A DNA stretch of 64,000 nt from contig JAFFSR010000315.1 in assembly GCA_017163975.1 (NCBI GenBank), forward strand, positions 744,001 to 808,000, in the 5' to 3' direction. Of this stretch, positions 38,334-47,100 are shown in pieces. The position numbers were made by a program, and so were the translations under genes. Within the stretch, counting starts at the first letter, position 1, and each line of letters opens with the position of its first letter. This DNA comes from Anastatus disparis. Its lineage: Eukaryota > Arthropoda > Insecta > Hymenoptera > Eupelmidae. The notes under the pieces are model-generated. The model had not been told where the DNA came from, did not search any database, and saw nothing but the letters and a program-made list of their open reading frames with translations.

Positions 38334-38363
38334 TTTTCTGAAAGCAGCAGAGAATGATACAAT

Positions 38364-38510
38364 TTATCTTTTTCCACGTACTTTGAGACCTATGCTTTTG
38401 AGAAACTGGATGCTCTTCCGTGTTAACGGTTTGAGTACCTTTGGACGACTGATGGTGGGTTGACATGATGGCTGACTTATATGCACACTTGGATTGTAAA
38501 CGATTCCCAT
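38364..38510 (-). CDS. 48-aa basic protein between penton and hexon
   Basis: A short ATG frame too small for most gene finders. The product starts MGIVYNPSVHISQPS, has a Pro/Lys-rich middle (RPKVLKPLTRKSIQFLKS) and a basic end (KVRGKR). Its ATG shares the last base of the upstream gene's stop (TAATG), as in translationally coupled genes. I recall similar mini-proteins at this place in insect Polintons; a DNA-condensing core peptide would fit the charge, but that is inference. Confidence 0.68.
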   Translation of the reverse strand: MGIVYNPSVHISQPSCQPTISRPKVLKPLTRKSIQFLKSIGLKVRGKR

Positions 38511-39199
38511 TATACAGATTTTATGTGAAGTCTAATAGTAATTTCCTCTCGTCGGAAATTCACTAAATTTCCGTCTTGATCAACGATTCGGATTTGAAGT
38601 TGATCTATACTCTTAACATTGAGTGGTAAATATATGACATGCGATGGAACTTCTATGATTTTATATCCTGGAGGAACTTTTGGGAAAAACTCATGGATCG
38701 TGTGAACTTTTTTGTCGTTGATGTAAGCACCTGTAGTAATATTACACTCTACCCTGAGTGCGTTTATTTTCAATATCTTCACAGGTAAATCAGAGCTGTG
38801 ATGAGTGTCTTCATGAAGAACGCGACGAGTGAAACCGAGGAGACTGCCTATTGAATCCTGAGGTCTAAGATCTATCTGATGGCTGCAATAAATTTCACTT
38901 CTGAGAGTATTGTTGTTAGCTTTTAAGAAAAACTCGATTCCTTTAGATTTCAGATCTTTTTGCAAAAATTGATTAATAGCATCAATTTCATAACTGCCAG
39001 TAGGAATAGTAATAATTTTCTTTCCGTTTATATAAAGTTTATTATTCGAATCGTCAACATTGGGAATCGAGTTGAATGTTAAAAGTTCAACTAAACCCAA
39101 AACAAAATTCTTATGCTGTGATAGTTCTATTGAAGGAAAATATTGAGCTTCTAAGATAGAAGATTTGCCTGAAAGACTCAAAGTGAAACTATCTTCCAT
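38510..39199 (-). CDS. probable penton / minor capsid protein (single jelly-roll)
   Basis: 229 intact residues. The start MEDSFTLSLSGKSSILEAQY and the FVLGLVELLTFNSIPN segment match a conserved insect Polinton/adintovirus virion protein that sits next to the hexon and is predicted to be the penton (single jelly-roll) at the virion vertices. A beta-rich profile without membrane segment supports this. It lies 45 bp after the PLA2/protease gene; TTTTTCAAACAG immediately before the ATG resembles a splice acceptor. The assignment rests on recall and position, so 'minor capsid protein' is the safe wording. Confidence 0.72.
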   Translation of the reverse strand: MEDSFTLSLSGKSSILEAQYFPSIELSQHKNFVLGLVELLTFNSIPNVDDSNNKLYINGKKIITIPTGSYEIDAINQFLQKDLKSKGIEFFLKANNNTLRSEIYCSHQIDLRPQDSIGSLLGFTRRVLHEDTHHSSDLPVKILKINALRVECNITTGAYINDKKVHTIHEFFPKVPPGYKIIEVPSHVIYLPLNVKSIDQLQIRIVDQDGNLVNFRREEITIRLHIKSV

Positions 39200-39244
39200 G
39201 ACTGTTTGAAAAATAATGATCCTGCTTGTCTGATAACTCTTCTT

Positions 39245-40390
39245 TTATAGTCTTTCACACAAGAATTGAAGACAAAGATGACCACCAATAAATGAGTCAA
39301 AATTCTGATATCTTTTATAATTGTATTTCACTTCTTTCACGTTAAAATATAACATGAGATCTATAGGGGGTTTAAGATCACCAAAACTATCAAAATAAAT
39401 CACTTCAGAACCTCGTTTTCGATAACATACCCAGTGAGTGCCTTTGTTTTGAAAATCATCTAAGTTAACTATAGCAGATTCGTTATGCCATGGGCCATCA
39501 GAAGGTAGATTATTTCTCATGAAAACACCTCGAAAATATGGGATTTGCATCATACGAGCATACTTTATAAGATCATAGTCAGTCAGTGCACGATTTGGCA
39601 AAGTTAAATCGAAGTTTTTTTTTTTAACTTGACCATGACCGATATGAGGTTTCATAAATAATCCCATTCCAGTTTTATATGGTTTAAGATAGAGACCTTT
39701 TTCTAGAGCAATAGCTTCCATAGTTTTATTATGTCTCTTACTTTCTTCATAATTTTTCTGTGCAGCTTTAGCCTCATTTACTGCTTTAGCTATTCCAGCA
39801 GCTCCTCCAGCCAGAGCACCAGTTGCACTTAGTGCTGCGAACAATGGTATGAGAAAAGGCAGAGCGCCACCTATTTTTGATGGAACAGGTAGAATACGTG
39901 GAATGATAATTTTTTTCTTACCGCCAACGATCTTGAGAGCTTCACGTGCACCTTTTGAAGCGGACTGTATAACTTTGCGAGAATGTTTACTTGGTTTTAA
40001 TGATTTTTTACTTGCAGTTACTAATTTACTCAATTTTACACCCATTCCTGTCTTTCCTTTTAATTTCATAGCATTTGCAACAACAAAAGCAGTTGCTTTT
40101 TCGCTAAGACTTGCATCTTTGGCTCTAACACGCTGCCAAGCTTTACCAGCGAGCTTCATGTCAGCTACTTTTCGATCAGCATTTTTATCAGAATAAGATA
40201 TGTCATGTTCTTTGCATGCTTGATCAAGTGCATTGATACCTGCATCACCTCTTTTTAGACGCTTTTTCAGTTTTGTTTCGGGACCACAATATTGATATCC
40301 AGGAATATGCATTTCAATAGGTAAGTTATTGATTACTTTATCAAGTAACCCTTTGCCCTTAGGGTGCTTCTGTGATTTGTGTACGAGCAT
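39245..40390 (-). CDS. PLA2-like / membrane-active / adenain-like protease fusion
   Basis: 381 residues, apparently intact, in three parts. (1) Residues ~30-68: a phospholipase A2-like core with the calcium-loop-like YCGPET at 34-39 and the helix ALDQACKEHDISY with His62-Asp63, as in parvovirus VP1 PLA2 used for membrane breach. (2) Residues ~160-205: basic KKKIII then a long Gly/Ala-rich hydrophobic segment, like adenovirus pVI-type membrane-active peptides, followed by KPYKTGMGLF and KPHIGHG. (3) Residues ~265-381: adenain-like cysteine protease with His319 (THWVCY), Asp334 (YFDSFGD) and Cys373 (GHLCLQFL), which matures virion proteins. First gene of the leftward block. Its promoter has TATAAA followed 28 nt later by TCAGT. 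Fusion of these domains is, as I recall, usual in this group. Confidence 0.88.
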   Translation of the reverse strand: MLVHKSQKHPKGKGLLDKVINNLPIEMHIPGYQYCGPETKLKKRLKRGDAGINALDQACKEHDISYSDKNADRKVADMKLAGKAWQRVRAKDASLSEKATAFVVANAMKLKGKTGMGVKLSKLVTASKKSLKPSKHSRKVIQSASKGAREALKIVGGKKKIIIPRILPVPSKIGGALPFLIPLFAALSATGALAGGAAGIAKAVNEAKAAQKNYEESKRHNKTMEAIALEKGLYLKPYKTGMGLFMKPHIGHGQVKKKNFDLTLPNRALTDYDLIKYARMMQIPYFRGVFMRNNLPSDGPWHNESAIVNLDDFQNKGTHWVCYRKRGSEVIYFDSFGDLKPPIDLMLYFNVKEVKYNYKRYQNFDSFIGGHLCLQFLCERL

Positions 40391-40488
40391 CTCTCTTCGA
40401 GTGCTGATTTACAACTGATGATCAAAATATAAAACAAGCGTTTATATTTTGAAACGGTTAATCTTAGATTTGACTTTGTTACGTAAAC
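40391..40488. promoter_or_regulatory. two-way promoter between capsid block and ATPase
   Basis: 98 bp separate two divergent start codons. Leftward: TATAAACGC with an arthropod-type initiator TCAGT 28 nt downstream (near 40420). Rightward: TATAAAACAAGC near 40430 with a possible start ~30 nt on. The two TATA boxes overlap the same AT-rich core, so one site may fire both ways and coordinate virion and packaging genes. Confidence 0.6.
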
Positions 40489-41184
40489 ATGGATTTTACT
40501 GAGCAGAACGTCAAACTTCCCGTCGCCAACTTTGATTTTGAAAAAACGAAAAGAAAAAAGCGACATGGGGAGTTACTTCCAGATAATATACGAGCAGTAT
40601 TCTGTGGCCCATCGAACTGTGGAGAAACTAATAGTTTATTGGCTCTAATTACACACCCTAATGGTCTTAGATTTGAAAATTTGTATGTATACTCTAAATC
40701 CTTAAATCAACCGAAATACCAATTTCTTCAAAAAGTTTTAGAGCCAATTGAAGGTATATCATATCTACCGTTCAGTGAACATGCATCTGTAGTGTCTCCA
40801 GATGAAGCCCTACCTAATTCAATTATGATTTTTGACGATGTGGCTTGTGAGAAGCAGGATAACGTCAGAGCTTTTTTCTGTATGGGAAGACACAAAAGTG
40901 TAGATAGCTTTTATTTATGTCAGTCATATGCTCATATACCGAAACATCTCATCAGGGACAATATTAATTTGATGGTAATTTATCGTCAAGATGATGTTAA
41001 TCTTAAACATATCTATGAAGACCATGTGAATACTGACTTAACTTCAAATGAATTTCGAAATCTTTGTACTGAATGCTGGAAGAATGACAAGTATGGATTT
41101 GTTGTTATTGACAAAGATAGAGCAATGAATGATGGTAGATATAGAAAAGGATTTGACTGTTTTGCCATTAAAAAGGAAATATAA
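40489..41184 (+). CDS. A32/FtsK-like DNA packaging ATPase, Walker A Lys lost
   Basis: 231 residues with the packaging ATPase layout of Polintons, adenovirus IVa2-like and NCLDV A32 proteins, which pump DNA into the empty capsid. Walker A region CGPSNCGETNSLL at 39-51 reads Glu46 where the nucleotide-binding Lys is required (GAA instead of AAA, one base change). Walker B SIMIFDDV at 111-118 is intact, followed by a sensor-like MGRHKSVDSFYLCQSY segment. The frame is full length but the product is expected to be inactive. First gene of the rightward block. Confidence 0.9.
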   Translation: MDFTEQNVKLPVANFDFEKTKRKKRHGELLPDNIRAVFCGPSNCGETNSLLALITHPNGLRFENLYVYSKSLNQPKYQFLQKVLEPIEGISYLPFSEHASVVSPDEALPNSIMIFDDVACEKQDNVRAFFCMGRHKSVDSFYLCQSYAHIPKHLIRDNINLMVIYRQDDVNLKHIYEDHVNTDLTSNEFRNLCTECWKNDKYGFVVIDKDRAMNDGRYRKGFDCFAIKKEI

Positions 41185-41227
41185 ATCTTAATCTTTGCAG
41201 TTCGATTGTAGACAGCATCTTGTCAGC

Positions 41228-42175
41228 ATGCCTGACTTTAAGAAAGAAAAAAATGTTCTTAGCGAGCTCTTACGAGCACGTGAGGCTATTAAAAAAAAAT
41301 ACTCTTTATTAAAAAAGGAGAGAGATGATTTTGAAAAGGTTATTGGTGATACTTTAAAACCAGTTATTACACTACTTGAAAAGCTTGACGATTCGACAAC
41401 TGAAAGTGTGTCACGTTCTAATCACATTTCGGCTATAGACAGTAACAGAAAATCGGCAAAAAAAAGATTGAGATTCGACGAATCAAGTTATATTTTAAAC
41501 GATATTAATGACTCGGGTTCTGCGTTTGATAATGACGCTTCTAATGGCGATGATTTTTCTCCGATAAATAGCACAATGATGAATTCATCAGTCAATTCTG
41601 CAAATTCATCATTTAAATCTATATATTCACCATTTGTACCTGCGCATAAAGAAACTGAACCGAAAGACTTTTTATCAATGCTAAATGGAAGCCGCAGCAA
41701 AATCGATAACATATACGGAGTGAGAAAAGTCAGTGGGGTGTACATGATGGGTGATTCACAAATTCAATTTGGTGATAAACTAATAAAAGTGAAAGGTTTA
41801 AGTTTTCCTAAAAGCAGTGGTCTAATGGAATTGCTTTTCAAAAAAGAACCAGATGATAATCTTTTAAGTACAACAGATCGCAAGAACTATCGCATTATCC
41901 TGGAAGCAACAAATGCCCATAGAAAAAGACATAGCAAAAGTGAGAATATACGCTCTTCGAAGAGTAGAAAATATTCAAAAATCATAGCACCAATGTTCCG
42001 CAGTGATCGCAGTAGAATGTCTACCAGCGGAGGGGGTCTCATACCTAAATATAAAATAGCAAAAAAGAATACTTTCATAGATCTAGTCTACTGGGATGAT
42101 CTAAATGAGCTTGTCGAAAGACTGCGATTATTAATAGCCGAACGATCTGCTGGAAATAATAATCACAATAATTAA
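41228..42175 (+). CDS. Polinton-conserved protein with N-terminal coiled coil, premature stop
   Basis: An ATG at 41228 fits better than the earlier non-ATG start because TAATCTTTGCAG, a strong splice-acceptor-like sequence, ends at 41200. The product has a charged coiled coil (~1-55), a Ser/Asn/Asp-rich middle, and a conserved C-terminal part including GVYMMGDSQIQFGD, SSGLMELLFKKEP and DLVYWDDLNELVERLRLL. The TAA at 42173-42175 lies inside the conserved end: the same frame continues for 15 more codons of family-like sequence to TGA 42221. So this copy lacks its last residues. I recognise it as a recurring insect Polinton protein of unknown role, probably virion-associated (inference). Confidence 0.75.
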   Translation: MPDFKKEKNVLSELLRAREAIKKKYSLLKKERDDFEKVIGDTLKPVITLLEKLDDSTTESVSRSNHISAIDSNRKSAKKRLRFDESSYILNDINDSGSAFDNDASNGDDFSPINSTMMNSSVNSANSSFKSIYSPFVPAHKETEPKDFLSMLNGSRSKIDNIYGVRKVSGVYMMGDSQIQFGDKLIKVKGLSFPKSSGLMELLFKKEPDDNLLSTTDRKNYRIILEATNAHRKRHSKSENIRSSKSRKYSKIIAPMFRSDRSRMSTSGGGLIPKYKIAKKNTFIDLVYWDDLNELVERLRLLIAERSAGNNNHNN

Positions 42176-42254
42176 ATCCAATCAATCATAGAGGAACTAC
42201 GTGAAGCTGGGCATATATATTGACGTACACAATTTTCAAATCAATAGTAGTAAC

Positions 42255-42644
42255 ATGAGTCTCGATGTGTTTGGAAGAAAACTTGAGGGCTCGCAAGTGA
42301 GTCGTGGTCCTCGAGGTATTGGATTCAATGTTACATCAGATAGTCATTTTGATTTAGATAATAAGCGACTTTGCAATATTGGAGAGGCTAATGATCTAAA
42401 TGATGCCATTAGTTTGAATTCACTAAAGAATATCCTACAGAAAGAAGTTGATTACTTATCTTCTAAAATTATAGAAGTTGCTAAAGCTATACAAGAATAT
42501 GAGAACAAAGTTGAAATATATAAAGCAGAAATAGACGAAAAATTAACTTATGTCTATGATATGACTCAACGAAATTTTGCAAATATTGAATATATAATTA
42601 AAGAAATGAATAGACGATCGGATATTGCTAAAGTTGAAGTTTAA
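42255..42644 (+). CDS. coiled-coil protein, possible fibre- or tail-like virion protein
   Basis: About 129 residues from the ATG at 42255 (an earlier ATG at 42201 adds a stretch overlapping the end of the previous gene's old frame and looks non-coding). The start MSLDVFGRKLEGSQ, then SRGPRGIGFNVTSD and DLDNKRLCNI resemble repeat segments of fibre-type proteins; residues ~60-129 form a long heptad coiled coil. It ends 1 bp before the integrase ATG. Function is inference only. Confidence 0.62.
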   Translation: MSLDVFGRKLEGSQVSRGPRGIGFNVTSDSHFDLDNKRLCNIGEANDLNDAISLNSLKNILQKEVDYLSSKIIEVAKAIQEYENKVEIYKAEIDEKLTYVYDMTQRNFANIEYIIKEMNRRSDIAKVEV

Positions 42645-42645
42645 G

Positions 42646-43563
42646 ATGGAACGTCAAAGAGTAGTTGAAGAGCTATACAAGCCAGCACGTCGAAGGTACA
42701 AGCGAAGAAAATATGACATACGTGGATTAGATGAGACTTGGCAAGCTGACCTTGTAGAAATGATACCTTATTTTAAGGAAAACAAAGGTTTTCGCTACTT
42801 ACTAACTGTCATAGATATATTTTCAAAGTATGCATGGGCTGTACCAGTCAAATCGAAGAGTGGCAATGATGTTACTCTAGCTATGAAGTCAATATTAAAA
42901 CAAGGACGGGTGCCATCGAATTTACAAACTGACCAAGGAAAAGAATTCTACAATTCAAACTTTCAGAATCTTATGAAAAAGTACAAGATAAATCACTACT
43001 CTTCACATAGTAATCTTCATGCAAGCATATGTGAGCGCTTTAATAGAACTTTAAAAAATACAATGTGGTTAGAATTCAGCAAACAAGAAAGTTATAAATG
43101 GTTGGATATTCTGCCTGAGTTAGTGAAAGCATACAATTCAAGAAAACATCGGACAATAGGAATCGAGCCTGAAAACGTTACGAAGATAAATGAAAAAGAA
43201 ATTAAGAAAAATTACCCAACTGAAAAAAGACCCGTAGAAAAACCAAAATTCAAAGTAGGAGATAAAGTGCGAATAAGTAAGATAAAACAAGTTTTTAAAA
43301 AAGGTTATACACCAAATTGGTCTACTGAAATTTTCACAATAACAAGAGTTGTAAAAACCAATCCTATAACTTACCACGTCAAAGATTATTATGATGAACC
43401 AGTCTCCGGCGGCTTTTATGAAACGGAAATTCAAAAGACTATGTATCCAGAAATTTATTCAGTAGAAAAAGTTTTAAAGAAAAGTGGTAAACGTGTATAT
43501 GTTAAGTGGTTAGGTCTAAGTAACAAGCATAATAGTTGGATAGATAAAAATGAGATTGTTTGA
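42646..43563 (+). CDS. retrovirus-like integrase with chromodomain
   Basis: About 305 residues from ATG 42646. The rve catalytic core has Asp (WQADLVEM), Asp (LQTDQGKEFYN) and Glu (CERFNRTLK), i.e. D, D, E at ~42, 103 and 137 counting from the earlier in-frame start at 42625. An SH3-like KFKVGDKVRISK segment and a C-terminal chromodomain (YSVEKVLKKSGKRVYVKWLG, W in NSWI) follow. This enzyme joins the element's ends to the target and makes the 6-bp duplication; the chromodomain may steer it to marked chromatin. All key residues are present and the frame is intact, in contrast with the polymerase. Confidence 0.94.
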   Translation: MERQRVVEELYKPARRRYKRRKYDIRGLDETWQADLVEMIPYFKENKGFRYLLTVIDIFSKYAWAVPVKSKSGNDVTLAMKSILKQGRVPSNLQTDQGKEFYNSNFQNLMKKYKINHYSSHSNLHASICERFNRTLKNTMWLEFSKQESYKWLDILPELVKAYNSRKHRTIGIEPENVTKINEKEIKKNYPTEKRPVEKPKFKVGDKVRISKIKQVFKKGYTPNWSTEIFTITRVVKTNPITYHVKDYYDEPVSGGFYETEIQKTMYPEIYSVEKVLKKSGKRVYVKWLGLSNKHNSWIDKNEIV

Positions 43564-43799
43564 AAAAATTAAAATCTATTTTTCAATATAATAATGTAAT
43601 AAATAAAAAAAATTTAATTGTATTTTGTTATATTATTTAGATATATTTAAATAGAATAATGTAATATAATTATAACTATAGGTGGTGATGATAAATAAAA
43701 AAACAAATGTATAATGTTAATATATTTTTATTTATTTATGTATTATTATGTACAAGTTACAATAAATAGTTTTAAAAATCATTTCGTAGATATATTTTT
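43564..43799. terminator. shared 3' region between convergent genes
   Basis: 236 bp of AT-rich DNA between the integrase stop and the stop of the opposite-strand gene. It holds several AATAAA-type signals on the plus strand (near 43599 and 43697) and TTTATT on the other, suitable for 3' processing of both. Confidence 0.5.
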
Positions 43800-44099
43800 T
43801 TATACCTGATCGAATTTGAAAGAAGTTCCTCCCAAATATATTGCAACCAAACGTAGTTTGTTTGCTTCATCGCAGAGTTTGTAAAAAAATTCTTCATCTT
43901 TCAGAATTGCTGATGAAATCTTCTCTGGTAGGAATACTTGAAAACTTTGTTCGAATTCTGCTACAATCTTGACACTATATCGTGTCTTCACCTCTTTAAG
44001 TGCTGTCACCATGTACTGGTGATCTTTTTCCAAGTCTGTAACTTTTTTCCTTGGCAAGGAGTCGCTTCCAGCAATCTTATTAAGTGATGATAAATCCAT
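43800..44099 (-). CDS. 99-aa Polinton-conserved protein
   Basis: Small intact frame with MDLSSLNKIAGSDSLPRKKV, YMVTALKEVKTRYSVKIVAE, FQVFLPEK and YLGGTSFKF, a pattern I recognise from small proteins next to the polymerase gene in insect Polintons. The alternating beta pattern would allow an OB-fold, so a single-strand DNA-binding role is possible but unproven. It lies 96 bp downstream of the polymerase gene on the same strand. Confidence 0.75.
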   Translation of the reverse strand: MDLSSLNKIAGSDSLPRKKVTDLEKDHQYMVTALKEVKTRYSVKIVAEFEQSFQVFLPEKISSAILKDEEFFYKLCDEANKLRLVAIYLGGTSFKFDQV

Positions 44100-44194
44100 T
44101 CTGAAATCAAAAAGAAAAAAGTAAAAATTAAAATTTCTGTTAAAGATGATATTTTATTAGGAAAAAAAATTATACTGTAAACTTACATGATTAG

Positions 44195-47100
44195 TTAGTT
44201 GACTCTTGGTTTCTTTGTAGGAGGTTGATCATTCTCAAGCTCTTCGATTACTTGAATGTGCTCCTCATCGTGGTCCGTCCCTTGATATAGCCCATCTCCC
44301 ACCTCGATTTCTGCCCTTTCCATCGCCACTTGTAATAAATCCCTTCTCTCACCTTCTTCAGAACTTATCCCTCCTATTGATGGATCCCAGTCATGCATGA
44401 ACTCCTCTAATACGTCATATTCAATAATGATTTGCTCACCTTGGTTGCCATGAAGTGCCACCCCCACTCGCGCTGCACTATTTTCATTGGATGGTTTATC
44501 CCCTCTCTCAATTTCCCCCTCTCTGCTATGCTCTGTAACATTCATCCCCACTCGCGTTACTCTATTTTTATTGGATACTTCGTGTCCCCTCTTCTTTTCC
44601 ACCTCCTGCTCTTTTTCAGCAGCCATTTTTCTTGCATATTCCCTCTCTACTTCAAGTGCAGCTTGCGCCATCTGTATCTCTTCAATTCTAAAATGACCCC
44701 ATGGTAAAGTGTCTGTACTATCAGGCAATAAAAATCTCTTATCATCGTGTGGACTTAATGCAATTTTTCTTTGCTTTTCAGTATGCACTGTGTGTAATTT
44801 TGATCGAATATTGCACTGTTCACGGTGTATATTGACAAAATCCTGAAGACAACTTCGGTAATCCTCGAAAGTGATTGTTTTCTTCACGACGTTAGATTTT
44901 ATACCTTTAGCTTTTTTCACTGTGTCTCCTCCATCAACCAAAATACTGTACATTTTACTCCGCAAACCTATGAATTCAGACATAATCTTGCCACAGCATT
45001 CATCTTTCATTAATCCAGGAACTTTCTTATTGACACGTGGAATATTAAACTGATTATTTTTAGCATAATCAGAAGTATCAAATCTGTGAATGTCTTCCTT
45101 CATTGTTTGATACATATCAATGTCTTTAACTTCATATATTGAACTATCCGTATCTGTATATAGAAGTTTACATTTTTGTCCTAGTCGCCGTTTCATATAT
45201 GAGTAATGAAACTCATATAGCAGTGTTTTTGATAAATCAAGGATGGAAAAACCAACGTATATAGGTTTTTTTATTGTGATACTTGTTCTCTTTAGCTGAA
45301 TAGCTACCAAATTTTTATCAAAAATAGCACAACTGTGAAAATTTGGTTGAGCTATGCGTGCTTCTGCTCCATATCTACCTGTGAATTTATTTATTAATCG
45401 CACATCAACACGTGACCACTCTCGTTCGATGCACTTTCCATATACAGAGTTAATAAGCAATTTATAGAAGAGTTTTTCGAACTCATTCTTCGCTTGCTTC
45501 CTCTTCTCAGTATTTAATTCAACATAAGGTTTGAGCCAAGCCTTTTGTTCGAAACTTAAAATTCTATGTACTTTTTTTAATCCAAGTCCATTATCTAACG
45601 CTTGTTTAAGCGTCCAATAATGTATGACATACCTTTCCTTGTTGTCCAAAGTAGTAAGCAGTTTTTTTTGCTTCGAGCCTGGTGGTGGACGATGTTCTGC
45701 GCAAAAAGGTGAATCCCGATGTTCATCATGGATTTTCACAGGATATTCTAAATCCACTTCAGCAATATATCCTATATCCGAATCTGGCGGTGTATTGAAG
45801 AAATCTGGAATTGTTTCATAATCAATCCATTTAAATTTTCCTATCGGTAAATGTTGTATCATCGCCCAACCATAAAGATTATTAATATCAAAATATAGAA
45901 GGGTCTTCTTTTTCTGATTTTCGTCATATGAAGGACCCATGTATGGATTGTTTGCCTTTGCATACCGGTTACAGCACTGGCTTATTCCTCCATGGATACC
46001 TGCTTCGATAAACATTAGCATGTCAATGTCTGTCAAAAGTTCCAATTCTACCTTCGTCATTTTAAGAGCTGCTGAAAACGTTAAGCCTGGAATTGTGTAG
46101 GAATGAGCAGGACATAAATCGTAGGCTTTAAGAGAGGTCTCTCGGAAACTTTCGAAGACGTCAGCCAATAGCAAAACATCGGTTTTTAAGTATAAATCCG
46201 AGTACTCTCCTAAAGTTTTTATATTGAAATCATTCCAAACTTGAACAGCGTGCTTATAATCTTCTTCAGCTGTATGAGAATCCGTTAGTTTATTGTAGAA
46301 GTCCTTTTTTTCTGGCAGCTTTGTAGACATCAATTTATCTAATTCATCCACAAAATCGTACGGGAATACACCTTTCCGTCTAAGAAGATTTATCTTATCA
46401 TCTGTAAATCCATCTGTTTGAAATTCTCTCACTGCTATTGGCACGTTTTCGAGGTACGATGCAAGCTTCTCCAATGATGATGGTAGAAAACGCCAAGAAT
46501 CTATGAATCTAAAATTGATGTCACTATTATCCATATATTTTGTGAAAGAAATGTATTTCTCTTTATTATGAGGTATTAGAGTCATTCGTCCCTTCATCAA
46601 TGTAGAAGTCCCAATTTCTTTCAGAATAAAATGAGTGTCATAATTGAGATTATGAAAAATAACAGGAATGAATCTCGAAATCTTATAATTCAAATTACAT
46701 GAATTATGAGCTGCACCTCTGAAACTATAAAGAAATAAACGTAAAATAACCAGATTAATTTTCTTTATCTAATTATAACCAATTGGACAACTTACCGTCC
46801 TGTAAGATGACAGTGGTCTCGTACTGCAAGTTCTTCGGCACGGATTGGTTTTCTACATATATGACAATTAGTTGACCTCTGTCAATTAGTTGACCTCACT
46901 GTCTGTAGGTTTCAATAAACATTCGAAATCTGCATAAATAACAAAAGGAACTTTTTCACTCTTGCTGTAATCATCGAATTTGAGAATGTTATTCTTAGAG
47001 TCGGGCAAATTAATTCAACATTTATTAAAATTTTTACAATTATTTTAATGAATTACGAATCTTTCTTCACTATAAAAAATTTGTAAACACCTCTCACAAT

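Noticed and set aside
39849..40196. Plus-strand 115-aa frame
   Set aside because: Antisense shadow of the PLA2/protease gene; likewise 43138-43434 (integrase), 44432-45821 (polymerase) and 41488-42078.
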